Position numbers and translations under genes: made by a program
In this document: positions 44,221-52,766 of the stretch, one piece after another
How the letters are laid out: each line of letters opens with the position of its first letter
Numbering within the stretch: position 1 is the first letter of the stretch
The notes under the pieces: model-generated
Database searches by the model: none
Seen by the model: only the letters and a program-made list of their open reading frames with translations
What the model was told of the DNA's origin: nothing
Source: Paenimyroides baculatum
GTDB lineage: Bacteria; Bacteroidota; Bacteroidia; Flavobacteriales; Flavobacteriaceae
Length of the DNA: 64,000 nt
Reading direction: 5' to 3'
Assembly: GCF_008629655.1 (NCBI RefSeq)
Contig: NZ_VWSG01000001.1
Location: forward strand, 393,360 to 457,359

Positions 44221-44249
44221 GAAACCACCTTTTAAAGGTGGTTTTTTTT
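44221..44249 (+). terminator. folD terminator
   Basis: AAACCACCTTT / AAAGGTGGTTT stem, tight loop, T run after the stop at 44213. Confidence 0.9.
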
Positions 44250-44421
44250 GTGATAAATATGGTGTGTAATCGTTTTGAAAAGAATTTCAATAATATTTTT
44301 TGAATATAATTCGAAACTATAAGAAACGGTTTATATTATTTATTATCTTAAAAAACAATAAATAATATAAACTGTCAGCTAATTTATTAAATTTACAAAA
44401 ATCTATCTTATTAATTTCAGC

Positions 44422-46089
44422 ATGAGAAAAAAAATACTATATCTTCTATTTGTTACTTTAGGATTAAGCGGATATTCGCAAAATAGAAAAGGACAATTTA
44501 GATTGTTCGATGAAAATAAACATCAATTATTAGTTTCTTTTGAAGTTCCAGAACAAACCAGCGAAATTGCTGATTACTATTATAAAAAAAATCAAGAATT
44601 CAAAGAATTTATAGATAACAATAAAATTAATTTAGAAGTTGCTTTTCAGTGGAATGAAGAGCATTTTGATAAATTAAGAAATGATGCGATAACTTATTCC
44701 GAATCTGATAAGTCTGTAATTGTATTAAAGGGAATGTACGTTATAACTAATAATTTGCCTAATGATGTATTGTATAAGTTGGCAGATCAATTAGAGCAAT
44801 ATGATTTTGTGAGATATGCAGAATTAAATCCATTAACACCTATACAACCTCCGTTCATAGACATTCCGCCAACCACACCAAATTATCAACAAAACCAAAA
44901 CTACATACAGGCAAATCCAGGTGTAAATATGCAATACGCATGGAATCAAGGTGTTTATGGGCAAGGTATTCGTGTAAGAGATATAGAGTACGGAATGTCT
45001 GTTACACATGAAGAGTTAGCAGACCCAAAATTTTCTAATCAATTACCAATAAGTTCACTTGTAAACCCAAGTTGGTTAGATCACGGTACAGCAACAGCTG
45101 GAGTTATTGCGGCACACAACGGTACTTACGGAGTAACGGGTATGCAGCATGGAATTTCTGAATTTAAAGTTTTTCCAGAATATACAACAAATGGCTATGA
45201 TAGGTTATTTGCAATTAATTCGGCTATAAGTGCATCTGTTGCGGGAGATGTAATTTTATATGAAATGCAGACAGGAGGTGTGAATTCTACAACAAATTCT
45301 CCTAATTACGTTCCTGCAGAATATGTAAATAGTATTTGGGATGTAACAAAAGCAGCTACTTCGGCTGGAATTCATATTGTTGCAGCAGCTGGTAACGGAG
45401 ACCAAAATTTAGATCATTCGAGTTATTTATCTTATAATAACCGTGGCGATTCTGGAGCTTTGATAGTTGGGGCAGGAACAAGTACAACAGCGCACAGTAG
45501 ATTAAGTTTTAGTACTTACGGTCAGCGTGTAAATGTTCAAGGTTGGGGAATGAATGTTTTAAGTGCGGGATATGGTGATTATGCGCTTTTAGGAAATGAT
45601 CCTAACCAATCATATACTATGTTTAGCGGAACTAGTTCTGCGACACCAGTTGTTGCAAGTTGCGTAATTGCTTTGCTTGCTCGTGCAAAACAATCAAATT
45701 ATAACCTATCTCCTGCTGAAATTCGTACCATATTAATTTCTACAGGAATAGCTCAAGGAGGAAATACAGCACAGAATATAGGACCGCTACCTAATATGAT
45801 GTCGGCTTTAAATTATTTAGATAACTACTTACTTTCAAATAATAAAGTAGATGCTATACCAATGAATGTATTTCCAAATCCTGCAACAAGCGAACTATAT
45901 GTTACGTTCCCTGACGAATTTTCAAGTAATGAAATTGCTATTTTTGATACAGTTGGTAGACAAGTTTATACAATCAAAAATTATAAAAGCAATACATCGC
46001 TAAAAGTTTCATTTTTAAAAAGCGGACTGTATGTTTTAAAAATGAAATCAAACAATGCAGAGCAATCTAAAAAAATTATAATAAGATAG
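44422..46089 (+). CDS. Secreted S8 (subtilisin-like) protease with T9SS type A tail
   Basis: The 555-residue protein has a signal peptide (KKILYLLFVTLGLSGYS, then Q), a propeptide-like region to ~160, and an S8 catalytic domain with D187 (RDIEYG), H221 (LDHGTATAG) and S405 (FSGTSSATPV). The C-terminus (VFPNPATSELYVTFP, then GRQVYTI, GLYVLKMKSN) is a type A sorting domain for the type IX secretion system. It should act as an extracellular protease. It is monocistronic with a terminator. Confidence 0.93.
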   Translation: MRKKILYLLFVTLGLSGYSQNRKGQFRLFDENKHQLLVSFEVPEQTSEIADYYYKKNQEFKEFIDNNKINLEVAFQWNEEHFDKLRNDAITYSESDKSVIVLKGMYVITNNLPNDVLYKLADQLEQYDFVRYAELNPLTPIQPPFIDIPPTTPNYQQNQNYIQANPGVNMQYAWNQGVYGQGIRVRDIEYGMSVTHEELADPKFSNQLPISSLVNPSWLDHGTATAGVIAAHNGTYGVTGMQHGISEFKVFPEYTTNGYDRLFAINSAISASVAGDVILYEMQTGGVNSTTNSPNYVPAEYVNSIWDVTKAATSAGIHIVAAAGNGDQNLDHSSYLSYNNRGDSGALIVGAGTSTTAHSRLSFSTYGQRVNVQGWGMNVLSAGYGDYALLGNDPNQSYTMFSGTSSATPVVASCVIALLARAKQSNYNLSPAEIRTILISTGIAQGGNTAQNIGPLPNMMSALNYLDNYLLSNNKVDAIPMNVFPNPATSELYVTFPDEFSSNEIAIFDTVGRQVYTIKNYKSNTSLKVSFLKSGLYVLKMKSNNAEQSKKIIIR

Positions 46090-46107
46090 TGTCACAAAAT
46101 AATAAAC

Positions 46108-46139
46108 TAAAACCATCTCATTTGCGAGATGGTTTTTTT
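46108..46139 (+). terminator. Terminator of the S8 protease gene
   Basis: AAAACCATCTC / GAGATGGTTTT stem, six-base loop, T run after the stop at 46089. Confidence 0.9.
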
Positions 46140-46172
46140 GTGCGTATTTTTAATCGATTTTAAAACCAAAAT

Positions 46173-47933
46173 ATGTACGCTACTATAAGCCAAGAACAGA
46201 CAGATATCCTTAAAAAATTATCCAAGAAAAATAACATATTAAGTTACAGTAGAATTATTCTGCTGTTAGCTGCTGTTTATTTTTTGTATTTAATGATGTA
46301 TGAAAAGAATCATTTGTACGGTTTTATTTCGTTGGGGCTAATTGTTGTCTTTATAATTGTTGTAAATATCTATTTAAAAGTACAGTCAAAAATTGCGTAT
46401 CATAAAACGTTGAAGCAGATAAATGCCGATGAAATTTCTTTTTTAGAAGGCAATCATCAGTTTAATAATGGCATTGAATATCAAAATCCACAACATGCTT
46501 TTTCGTACGATTTAGATTTATTTGGATATAATTCTATCTTTCAGTTTACCAATCGTACCGGAACTTTTTTAGGAAAAGATGCCTTGGCAAAAAGCTTGCA
46601 GGAAATTCCGACAGAAGCATCAATCCTAAAAAAGCAGGAAGCTGTAAGAGAACTTTCAGAAAAATTGACTTTCCGTCAGCATTTTCAAACCTTATCATCA
46701 CTGGCAGGAACCACAGAAAAAGAAGATCTTGCAATAAAAAATTGGACTGAAACTATTTCTGAAAAACCAAAAGCTTTTATGCAGTTTTTCGCGGTTTTAA
46801 TCCCTGTGCTGTTATTGATTTCAATCGCTGGATCTGTATTCAACTGGCATCTGGTGTTTTCAAAATTAACGGTGTTTTTCTTTACATTGAATTTATTGTT
46901 GATAGGATATTTTAGTCAGCATATTTTAAAAGAAATAGGTAAAAGTGATCGAATTGCCAACAGTTTACTGCAGTATTCAAAAATGCTTCAGGCGTTTGAA
47001 ACCGAAAAATTTCAATCGGTTTATTTAAATGATTTTCAGTCTAAACTGCAATCAGATCAAAAAACTTCTTATCAAATAGTTACAAATCTGGCAAATTGTT
47101 TTGAGAAACTCAATACTATTGCCAATTTGTTTGTCTTTATCGCGTTAAACGGAACTTTTCAGTATCATTTTTGGGTCTATAAAAAATTGCTGAAATGGAA
47201 AAAAAATCATCAACAAGATTTGTGGCAGTTCATGGAAATCATTGGCGAAGTTGAAGCATTGAACAGTTTCGCGAATTTTGCTTACAACAATCCGGAATAT
47301 CATTATCCAACAATTAAATCGAACCAGATTAAGATGGAAGATTTGGGACATCCGCTGATTTCAAAAAATAAAAGAGTTCGAAATACGATTGATTTCAGCC
47401 AAAAACGATTTGTGATTTTAACGGGAAGCAACATGAGTGGTAAAAGTACTTTTCTGCGAACTGTTGGTATTAATTTGGTGTTGAGTTACGCTGGTGCCCC
47501 GATTGATGCGAAACAAGCAGTGGTTTATCCTTTGCTATTGTGGGTTTCACTGCGATTAACGGATTCGCTTTCAGATAGTGAATCGTTCTTTTTTGCCGAA
47601 GTAAAACGTTTAAAGCAAATCGTTACCGAAGCCGAAAAGCAACCTATTTTTGTGTTGTTAGATGAAATTTTAAAAGGAACAAATTCCGATGATAAAAAAA
47701 CGGGAACAGTTGGTGTGATTGAAAAACTGCACAATTTGAATGTTACCGGAATGATTGCTACACACGATTTAGAAGTTTGTAATACTACCGATCATCATTT
47801 GCAAACTATGGAAAATAAGTGTTTTGAAGTTGAAATTATCAATAACGAACTCCATTTTGATTACAAACTGAAAAACGGAATCTGTCAGAATAAAAACGCG
47901 ACCTTCATCATGAAAAAAATGGAAATTATTTAA
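46173..47933 (+). CDS. Membrane-anchored MutS-family ATPase
   Basis: The 586-residue protein carries a MutS domain V ATPase at the C-terminus: Walker A GSNMSGKST, FVLLDEILKGTNSDD (Walker B), and ATHDLEV (H region). Ahead of it, the N-terminal half has hydrophobic segments (residues ~26-70, LLLAAVYFLYLMM and IVVFIIVVNIYL) and another pair near 205-245 (AVLIPVLLLISIAGSVF). It lacks mismatch-recognition and clamp domains. Such non-canonical MutS-like proteins occur in Bacteroidota and have no known role. It precedes a HutD/Ves gene by 12 bases. Confidence 0.88.
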   Translation: MYATISQEQTDILKKLSKKNNILSYSRIILLLAAVYFLYLMMYEKNHLYGFISLGLIVVFIIVVNIYLKVQSKIAYHKTLKQINADEISFLEGNHQFNNGIEYQNPQHAFSYDLDLFGYNSIFQFTNRTGTFLGKDALAKSLQEIPTEASILKKQEAVRELSEKLTFRQHFQTLSSLAGTTEKEDLAIKNWTETISEKPKAFMQFFAVLIPVLLLISIAGSVFNWHLVFSKLTVFFFTLNLLLIGYFSQHILKEIGKSDRIANSLLQYSKMLQAFETEKFQSVYLNDFQSKLQSDQKTSYQIVTNLANCFEKLNTIANLFVFIALNGTFQYHFWVYKKLLKWKKNHQQDLWQFMEIIGEVEALNSFANFAYNNPEYHYPTIKSNQIKMEDLGHPLISKNKRVRNTIDFSQKRFVILTGSNMSGKSTFLRTVGINLVLSYAGAPIDAKQAVVYPLLLWVSLRLTDSLSDSESFFFAEVKRLKQIVTEAEKQPIFVLLDEILKGTNSDDKKTGTVGVIEKLHNLNVTGMIATHDLEVCNTTDHHLQTMENKCFEVEIINNELHFDYKLKNGICQNKNATFIMKKMEII

Positions 47934-47945
47934 TGCTTTACAACA

Positions 47946-48494
47946 ATGAAAATTACTAAAATTTCAAAAGATACGCTGATTCCGACAATTTGGGATGGGG
48001 GCGAAACCTTTGAATATTATATTTATCCTGAAAATGCATTGTACGCAAACCGCGATTTTTTGTTTAGGATAAGTGCAGCAACCATTAATAAAGTACCATC
48101 TACATTTACGAAATTCAACAATTATCAACGTTTTTTAGTGATGTTAGATAATGATCTGAATATAAAAATTAACGGAAAAGAAGAATACTACACACCAAAG
48201 GATACTTTTAAATTTGATTCGAACAGTGATATTACATCTTACACAAAAGGGAACGATTTTAATTTAATGGTGAGTAAAAATTTCAAGGAATCAGATGTAT
48301 TCTTTTTAAAGGATGCTGTTCAACTAAAGCAATCGTTTGTTTTTCTTTTTGCATTAAATGAGACTTCGGTAGAAGTAAACAATGAAATAATCAATTTAAA
48401 AAAGAAAGATTTACTATTGATTGAAAATAAAGATCAATCTGATATTTTATTAAAAACAGAAAATTCAATTTTAGTTGGAAATTTAATAATTTGA
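47946..48494 (+). CDS. HutD/Ves-like cupin-fold protein
   Basis: The 182-residue protein begins MKITKISKDTLIPTIWDGGETFEYYIYP and has NRDFLFRISAATINKVPSTFT and FLVMLDNDLNIKING, the HutD/Ves family pattern (a bicupin small protein, in E. coli Ves linked to cold adaptation). No signal or membrane segment is seen. It sits 12 bases after the MutS-like gene in a shared operon, so it ends that unit. Confidence 0.8.
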   Translation: MKITKISKDTLIPTIWDGGETFEYYIYPENALYANRDFLFRISAATINKVPSTFTKFNNYQRFLVMLDNDLNIKINGKEEYYTPKDTFKFDSNSDITSYTKGNDFNLMVSKNFKESDVFFLKDAVQLKQSFVFLFALNETSVEVNNEIINLKKKDLLLIENKDQSDILLKTENSILVGNLII

Positions 48495-48498
48495 AACA

Positions 48499-48532
48499 AA
48501 AAAAAGTCGAGTTTTAAAACTCGACTTTTTAA
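48499..48532. terminator. Terminator after the HutD/Ves gene (bidirectional)
   Basis: AAAAAGTCGAGTTTT / AAAACTCGACTTTTT palindrome. It also ends the minus-strand adhesin gene at 48558. Confidence 0.9.
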
Positions 48533-48557
48533 ATTATAAGTGATTTTCTTTCTTATA

Positions 48558-49850
48558 TTATTTTTTGATCAATTTGTAAGTACCTTGTGTACCTTCATTA
48601 GTTGTAACAGTTACAAAGTATAACCCGTTAGCAGCATTTTGTAAATTGATTTCTTTATTAGCTGTAGTTAAAACTTTTTGACCTGTTGAGTTGAAAACTT
48701 CAATTTGTGCAATGTTTAATTCAGAATCTACATTAAAAATTCCAGAAGTAGGGTTAGGATAAACAGTTACTTTGCTTGTGTCAAATTTGTCAGTGCTAGC
48801 AGTTGTAGTCCATTCAACATTGTCCAATACTAAAGCTTTGTGACCTCCACCATGAATAAATTTAATTGCAACATATTTATGACCTGTATTTGCTGGAATT
48901 TTAGCTGTTTGATGAGTTGTTCCTGCAATAGGTGCAAAAGGAGTGCCTACTGCTGAAAAAGTTGTGAAATCTGTATTATCTGTCATTGTTCCAACCTGAA
49001 TAGTTGAACCTGGAATATTTATAGAAACAATATCAAAAGATAATAAATGATTACCATCAATTGTTGAAACTTCTGGGGAAGCTACAATAATATCACCAGT
49101 TGCAAAACCACTGTAAAGCTGTAGCCCTTTATTAGTTCCACTAATTGTTTTCATTGTTATATCACTCGCAGAAAAATTTGTACCTGTCCAACATTTTTCT
49201 GGAAAAGCTGTAAAACTATCAAATGTTTCTAAAAATGTTGCAACTGGTACGCAAGGAGCTGCTTCCCAAATAATATTATCAACTAAAATTGTACTATGGT
49301 TTCCTGCTGGAGTAAATTTAATTGCCACATATTGATGTCCTGTGGTTGCTGGTATTGCAATAGAAGTAAATGTTTGATTAGTTGTAGTTGGTGATACAGC
49401 TGTTCCTACTGGTGAGAAATTAGCAACATTTGTATTACTATCTAGAGTACCAACTTGTAAAGTTGATCCTGTTGCTAAAGCACTAAATAATTTTGCATCA
49501 AATTTTAAATGGTATGCACCATTAATTGTGCTAACTGCAGGTGAAATTAAATAAAAACTACGTGTTGTATAAGTGTATGAATACATTGCTACAGCTTTTT
49601 CTGAAGGGGTAACAGAAGTGTCTTCATTTATATAACCTAGAGGAATAGGAGGCATTGCAGGTGCAGCAGGATTAGCTACAAATGACCAACAGTTTAAAGG
49701 AAAAGCGTCACCATTATTAAATGATGAGAAATTTTCAGATAATGTTGTCACAGGAGTTGTACACTGGCTATTAGCATTATACGATAACAATCCAACTGCT
49801 AATAAGCATAAAGATGTTAAACGTTTTTTTGTTGCGTAAAAATTATTCAT
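48558..49850 (-). CDS. Secreted choice-of-anchor-type (cleaved adhesin) protein with T9SS type A tail
   Basis: The 430-residue protein has a signal peptide (RLTSLCLLAVGLLSYNANS, then Q) and two tandem domains of ~150 residues: one with TTLSENFSSFNNGDAFPLNC, GAYHLKFDAKLFSALATGST, TTGHQYVAIKFTPAG, and another with ATFLETFDSFTAFPEKCW, GNHLLSFDIVSINIPGST, NTGHKYVAIKFIHGG. This matches the choice-of-anchor J / cleaved-adhesin fold (jelly roll). The C-terminus (VYPNPTSGIFNVDS to GTYKLIKK) is a type A T9SS signal. A surface adhesin role is likely by family. Confidence 0.88.
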   Translation of the reverse strand: MNNFYATKKRLTSLCLLAVGLLSYNANSQCTTPVTTLSENFSSFNNGDAFPLNCWSFVANPAAPAMPPIPLGYINEDTSVTPSEKAVAMYSYTYTTRSFYLISPAVSTINGAYHLKFDAKLFSALATGSTLQVGTLDSNTNVANFSPVGTAVSPTTTNQTFTSIAIPATTGHQYVAIKFTPAGNHSTILVDNIIWEAAPCVPVATFLETFDSFTAFPEKCWTGTNFSASDITMKTISGTNKGLQLYSGFATGDIIVASPEVSTIDGNHLLSFDIVSINIPGSTIQVGTMTDNTDFTTFSAVGTPFAPIAGTTHQTAKIPANTGHKYVAIKFIHGGGHKALVLDNVEWTTTASTDKFDTSKVTVYPNPTSGIFNVDSELNIAQIEVFNSTGQKVLTTANKEINLQNAANGLYFVTVTTNEGTQGTYKLIKK

Positions 49851-49876
49851 AACTGATAGATTAAAATTAAATTACG

Positions 49877-49884
49877 CAAATTTA
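49877..49884 (-). promoter_or_regulatory. Minus-7 element of the adhesin gene
   Basis: TAAATTTG on the minus strand, perfect TAnnTTTG, 26 bases before the start at 49850. The -33 part is weak. Confidence 0.5.
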
Positions 49885-49937
49885 TTTATATTAAATCTAA
49901 ATAAAAAATAAATCAGAAAAAAAATTTATAAATTATT

Positions 49938-49968
49938 TTTGGTTAATTCAAAAATTCAAATAACTTTG
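49938..49968 (+). promoter_or_regulatory. Promoter of the membrane-protein/regulator operon
   Basis: TTTG at 49938-49941, a 19-bp spacer, and TAACTTTG at 49961-49968: a full match to the consensus. An inverted repeat overlaps its -7 element. Confidence 0.85.
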
Positions 49969-49979
49969 TGTTTCAAAGT
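49963..49979. promoter_or_regulatory. Operator candidate: inverted repeat ACTTTG-N5-CAAAGT, site 1
   Basis: Perfect 6-bp inverted repeat with a five-base spacer (TGTTT), starting inside the -7 element. The same 17-bp sequence in reverse complement lies at 50919-50935 before the DUF4173-like gene. The winged-helix gene between them is the obvious candidate binder. Confidence 0.7.
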
Positions 49980-49984
49980 AAATA

Positions 49985-50602
49985 ATGATGGATCAAAAAA
50001 TTTCTGATGATTTAGCACATATCCGTTCTATGATGGAAAGTTCGTCTCGGTTTTTATCTTTAAGCGGATTATCCGGAATAGGAGCGGGCATTGTTGGTTT
50101 GGTAACAGGTACTGTGGCGATGTATTTAACTAATGGGAAAATTCAATATTTAAGAAGTAATTATATACAACCATATGAAAGTTATATGGTGAAGTTACTG
50201 ATTTTATTAGGTGCATCAGCTTTGTTGTTAGCTATTTTTTGTGGTTGTTATTTTACCGTTCGTAAAAGCAAAAAATTGGGTTTACAAATCTGGACGGCTA
50301 CTACAAAGAAAATTTTGGTTCAATTGGCAATACCATTAGCAGTTGGTGGTATGTTTGTTTTAGCCTTGTTGCAGTACAATTTATATGGATTGATCGCTGG
50401 TACAACCTTAATTTTCTACGGATTGGCTCTAGTAAATGCTGAAAAATATACGTATTCTGATATTAAATATTTAGGTTTTCTTGAAATTATTCTGGGTTGC
50501 TTGTCTTTATTTTTTATTGGTAAAGGGTTGATTTTTTGGACGATTGGTTTCGGAGTGTTGCATATTGTTTACGGTATTATTTTATACAGAAAATACAAGT
50601 AA
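49985..50602 (+). CDS. Integral membrane protein, cotranscribed with the winged-helix regulator
   Basis: The 205-residue protein has five hydrophobic segments (residues ~25-48 SGLSGIGAGIVGLVTGTVAMYL, ~67-90 LLILLGASALLLAIFCGCYF, ~108-145, ~160-183 and the end). No family motif is recognised. It ends with TAA directly followed by the ATG of the next gene (50600-50605), so translation is coupled. It could sense or act with the regulator, but this is context only. Confidence 0.75.
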   Translation: MMDQKISDDLAHIRSMMESSSRFLSLSGLSGIGAGIVGLVTGTVAMYLTNGKIQYLRSNYIQPYESYMVKLLILLGASALLLAIFCGCYFTVRKSKKLGLQIWTATTKKILVQLAIPLAVGGMFVLALLQYNLYGLIAGTTLIFYGLALVNAEKYTYSDIKYLGFLEIILGCLSLFFIGKGLIFWTIGFGVLHIVYGIILYRKYK

Positions 50603-50893
50603 ATGAGTTTAATTAGCGGTTTAAATAAAGAATTTGAAAGTAGGGTTCGGTTAGGTATAATGTCGGTTCTCATGGTAAATGACTGGGTTGATTTTACCGA
50701 AATGAAAAACCTGCTACAGGTTACCGATGGAAATCTGGCAAGCCATTCTACCGCTTTGGAAAAAAATGAATACATTGAAATTAAAAAGGAGTTTGTTGGT
50801 AAAAAACCGCGAACTTCCTATAAAATTACCGAAGCTGGTAAGTTGGCATTTCAACAACATCTTGCTTTTCTTGAAAAAATAATGAGACAGTAA
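50603..50893 (+). CDS. Winged-helix transcriptional regulator
   Basis: The 96-residue protein is a compact winged helix with the HTH in MSVLMVNDWVDFTEMKNLL and recognition helix around DGNLASHSTALEKNEY, then wing KTSYKITEAGKLAFQQHL. The sequence resembles the small ArsR/PadR-like helix-turn-helix group found with DUF4153/DUF4173 genes. Its start ATG follows the TAA of the membrane gene with no gap. Identical inverted repeats lie in front of this operon and of the next gene, so self-regulation and control of the next gene are likely. Confidence 0.88.
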   Translation: MSLISGLNKEFESRVRLGIMSVLMVNDWVDFTEMKNLLQVTDGNLASHSTALEKNEYIEIKKEFVGKKPRTSYKITEAGKLAFQQHLAFLEKIMRQ

Positions 50894-50894
50894 A

Positions 50895-50924
50895 TTGGTC
50901 TTATTTTTTTAATAATAAACTTTG
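50895..50924 (+). promoter_or_regulatory. Promoter of the DUF4173-like gene
   Basis: TTG at 50895-50897, a 19-bp spacer, and AAACTTTG (50917-50924), one mismatch to TAnnTTTG. The spacing and the overlap with the inverted repeat are the same as at 49938-49979. Confidence 0.6.
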
Positions 50925-50935
50925 AAACACAAAGT
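50919..50935. promoter_or_regulatory. Operator candidate: inverted repeat ACTTTG-N5-CAAAGT, site 2
   Basis: The sequence ACTTTG-AAACA-CAAAGT is the exact reverse complement of site 1. It starts two bases into the -7 element as at site 1, so the same regulator can block both promoters. Confidence 0.7.
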
Positions 50936-50954
50936 ACTTTTAATTATAAATATT

Positions 50955-52334
50955 ATGAAAAAACAGTTTTTAATTTTTATCAGCACCATTTTGTTTGCCG
51001 TTCTTTTTTATGATCAAGAACTAGGTGTAAATCTTTCCATCTTTGCGTTAATTTTATTGATTGCACAACTTGTCATGCAACACAAACTCTTACGCGATAA
51101 AAGAGCCATAACTTTAGCACTTTGCGTTCTAGCTACAAGTTTTTCCAATGCTTGGCTGTTGTCTGTAGTTACGGTACTTTCCGTAGTAGTTTCGTCGTTC
51201 GTTTTTAGGTATTACGTGGTAGATCCGCAAATGAAATTAATTTCAAACGCATTTAATTTTGTGTTAAGCTGGCCTGCGTTTGTGGCTCGAATTTTTTTGA
51301 TAGATCAATGGTTCGAATTCAAAAAAGAAGATTCTAAAAAAACATTGGTTACCATTTTTTCGTATGTAATTCTGCCTTTCTGTATCTTGTCGGTCTTTTT
51401 CGGGCTGTACGTTTCATCGAGCGATATGTTAAGCGAATGGTACAATCGTTACGAATGGAATATCGACGGATTAATCATCTTTACCATCATATTCGGGTTT
51501 TACATAAGTTTTGTGTTTTGGCACATTAAAGTGTTCAATTTTATTAAAATCATAGATAAAAACCTGAAATTCAGTTTCACTAAAGAGCAACAAAACACTT
51601 TAAAACCGTCGTTTAATTTTATTCCGTTAGATTTTGAAGTCCGCAGCGGCATCATCACTCTTGTAAGTTTAAACTGCATGCTGTTGTTTTTTGTAATTGT
51701 TTTTAATGTAGAAAACGCACAGCAAACCATTCAGCATATTTCCGAATACAGTTCACGCACGCACAGCCAGATTTATTTAATCATTACATCAGTTTTCCTG
51801 GCAATGGTTGTGGTTTTATTTTTCTTTAAAGATGCGTTGAATTTTATAAAAAATAATACGTGGCTGCTTCGATTGACAAAAATTTGGATTGGTTTAAACG
51901 GATTTTTAATAGCATCGGCTTTTTATCAAAATTCTGTTTACATCAACGCAATGGGATTAACTTACAAAAGGTTGGGCGTGTATTTGTTCCTTATTTTATG
52001 TATGATTGGTTTGATTTATTCGTTTATTAAAATCCATCAAAAAAGAACAAATTATTACTTGATTGATAAAATGTCATGGACTATTTTTTACAGTTTGATC
52101 TTTTGTTCGATTTTTAACTGGGGAAATATTATGACTAATTTTAACTTACAGAAAGATACAATCGATTGGAATTATCTGGCTTATGATTTAACAGGTAACG
52201 AAAAGACGTTGATTGAATATTACAAAAATCAGAATAGGGAAGTACCTGAATTTCTTTTAAAACGACTGAAATATTACGAAGATTTACCGTTTTTATCGAA
52301 ACAATTGTATTACAGCAGTGCTAAAGCAGATTAA
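50955..52334 (+). CDS. DUF4153/DUF4173-like integral membrane protein
   Basis: The 459-residue protein has about ten hydrophobic segments starting QFLIFISTILFAVLF. The C-terminal parts KRLGVYLFLILCMIGLIYSF, TNYYLIDKMSWTIFYSLIF and LAYDLTGNEKTLIEYYKNQN are typical of the DUF4153/DUF4173 family found in Bacteroidota. Function unknown. ATG 50955 is used rather than an in-frame TTG at 50922, which lies within the operator and promoter. It is the last of the set with the regulator. Confidence 0.85.
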   Translation: MKKQFLIFISTILFAVLFYDQELGVNLSIFALILLIAQLVMQHKLLRDKRAITLALCVLATSFSNAWLLSVVTVLSVVVSSFVFRYYVVDPQMKLISNAFNFVLSWPAFVARIFLIDQWFEFKKEDSKKTLVTIFSYVILPFCILSVFFGLYVSSSDMLSEWYNRYEWNIDGLIIFTIIFGFYISFVFWHIKVFNFIKIIDKNLKFSFTKEQQNTLKPSFNFIPLDFEVRSGIITLVSLNCMLLFFVIVFNVENAQQTIQHISEYSSRTHSQIYLIITSVFLAMVVVLFFFKDALNFIKNNTWLLRLTKIWIGLNGFLIASAFYQNSVYINAMGLTYKRLGVYLFLILCMIGLIYSFIKIHQKRTNYYLIDKMSWTIFYSLIFCSIFNWGNIMTNFNLQKDTIDWNYLAYDLTGNEKTLIEYYKNQNREVPEFLLKRLKYYEDLPFLSKQLYYSSAKAD

Positions 52335-52431
52335 TTGAAAATCTATTTTATTCTGAATGAAATCAATTGAAAAAAGAACCAATACTTTACACTTTTGATA
52401 TTCCTAATATGATTTGATCATTGAAGGACAA

Positions 52432-52462
52432 ACAAAATCCGAGTTTAAACTCGGATTTATTT
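52432..52462. terminator. Bidirectional terminator
   Basis: AAATCCGAGTTT / AAACTCGGATTT perfect palindrome, with T runs both ways. It ends the minus-strand CPCC gene at 52461 and lies ~100 bases after the DUF4173 stop. Confidence 0.85.
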
Positions 52463-52745
52463 ATTTTCTTATGTTTCTAATATCTATTTCTGTTGGTTTT
52501 CTAACATTAATCTTCATATCAAATTCACACGCCCCAAAATCTTCAAAATTTTTTCTTGCTTGAAGTAGAGAAACTCTATTTGGACCATCTTCATCATCTG
52601 GATTTTCAGTTTGATAAATATCATCTTCCCAAAAACAAATTTCACAAATTTCATATGTTCCATTTGGAAATTGTTTTAAAGTATTGTAACCACAACATCT
52701 GCAAAAATATTTTCCGTTAGCTTGAAAGTTTTGTTCTTCTTGCAT
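52461..52745 (-). CDS. CPCC-family cysteine-rich protein
   Basis: The 94-residue protein has the CPCC domain pattern: YFCRCCGYNTLKQFPNGTYE, EICEICFWEDDIYQTENPD and GPNRVSLLQARKNFEDFGAC. Cysteine pairs suggest a structural zinc site. Proteins of this type are common in bacteria, sometimes as immunity-like or toxin-linked proteins, but their role is unknown. Here it is 21 bases downstream of an rluF-like gene on the minus strand. Confidence 0.85.
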   Translation of the reverse strand: MQEEQNFQANGKYFCRCCGYNTLKQFPNGTYEICEICFWEDDIYQTENPDDEDGPNRVSLLQARKNFEDFGACEFDMKINVRKPTEIDIRNIRK

Positions 52746-52766
52746 ATTCTCAATAAAATAAATTTC

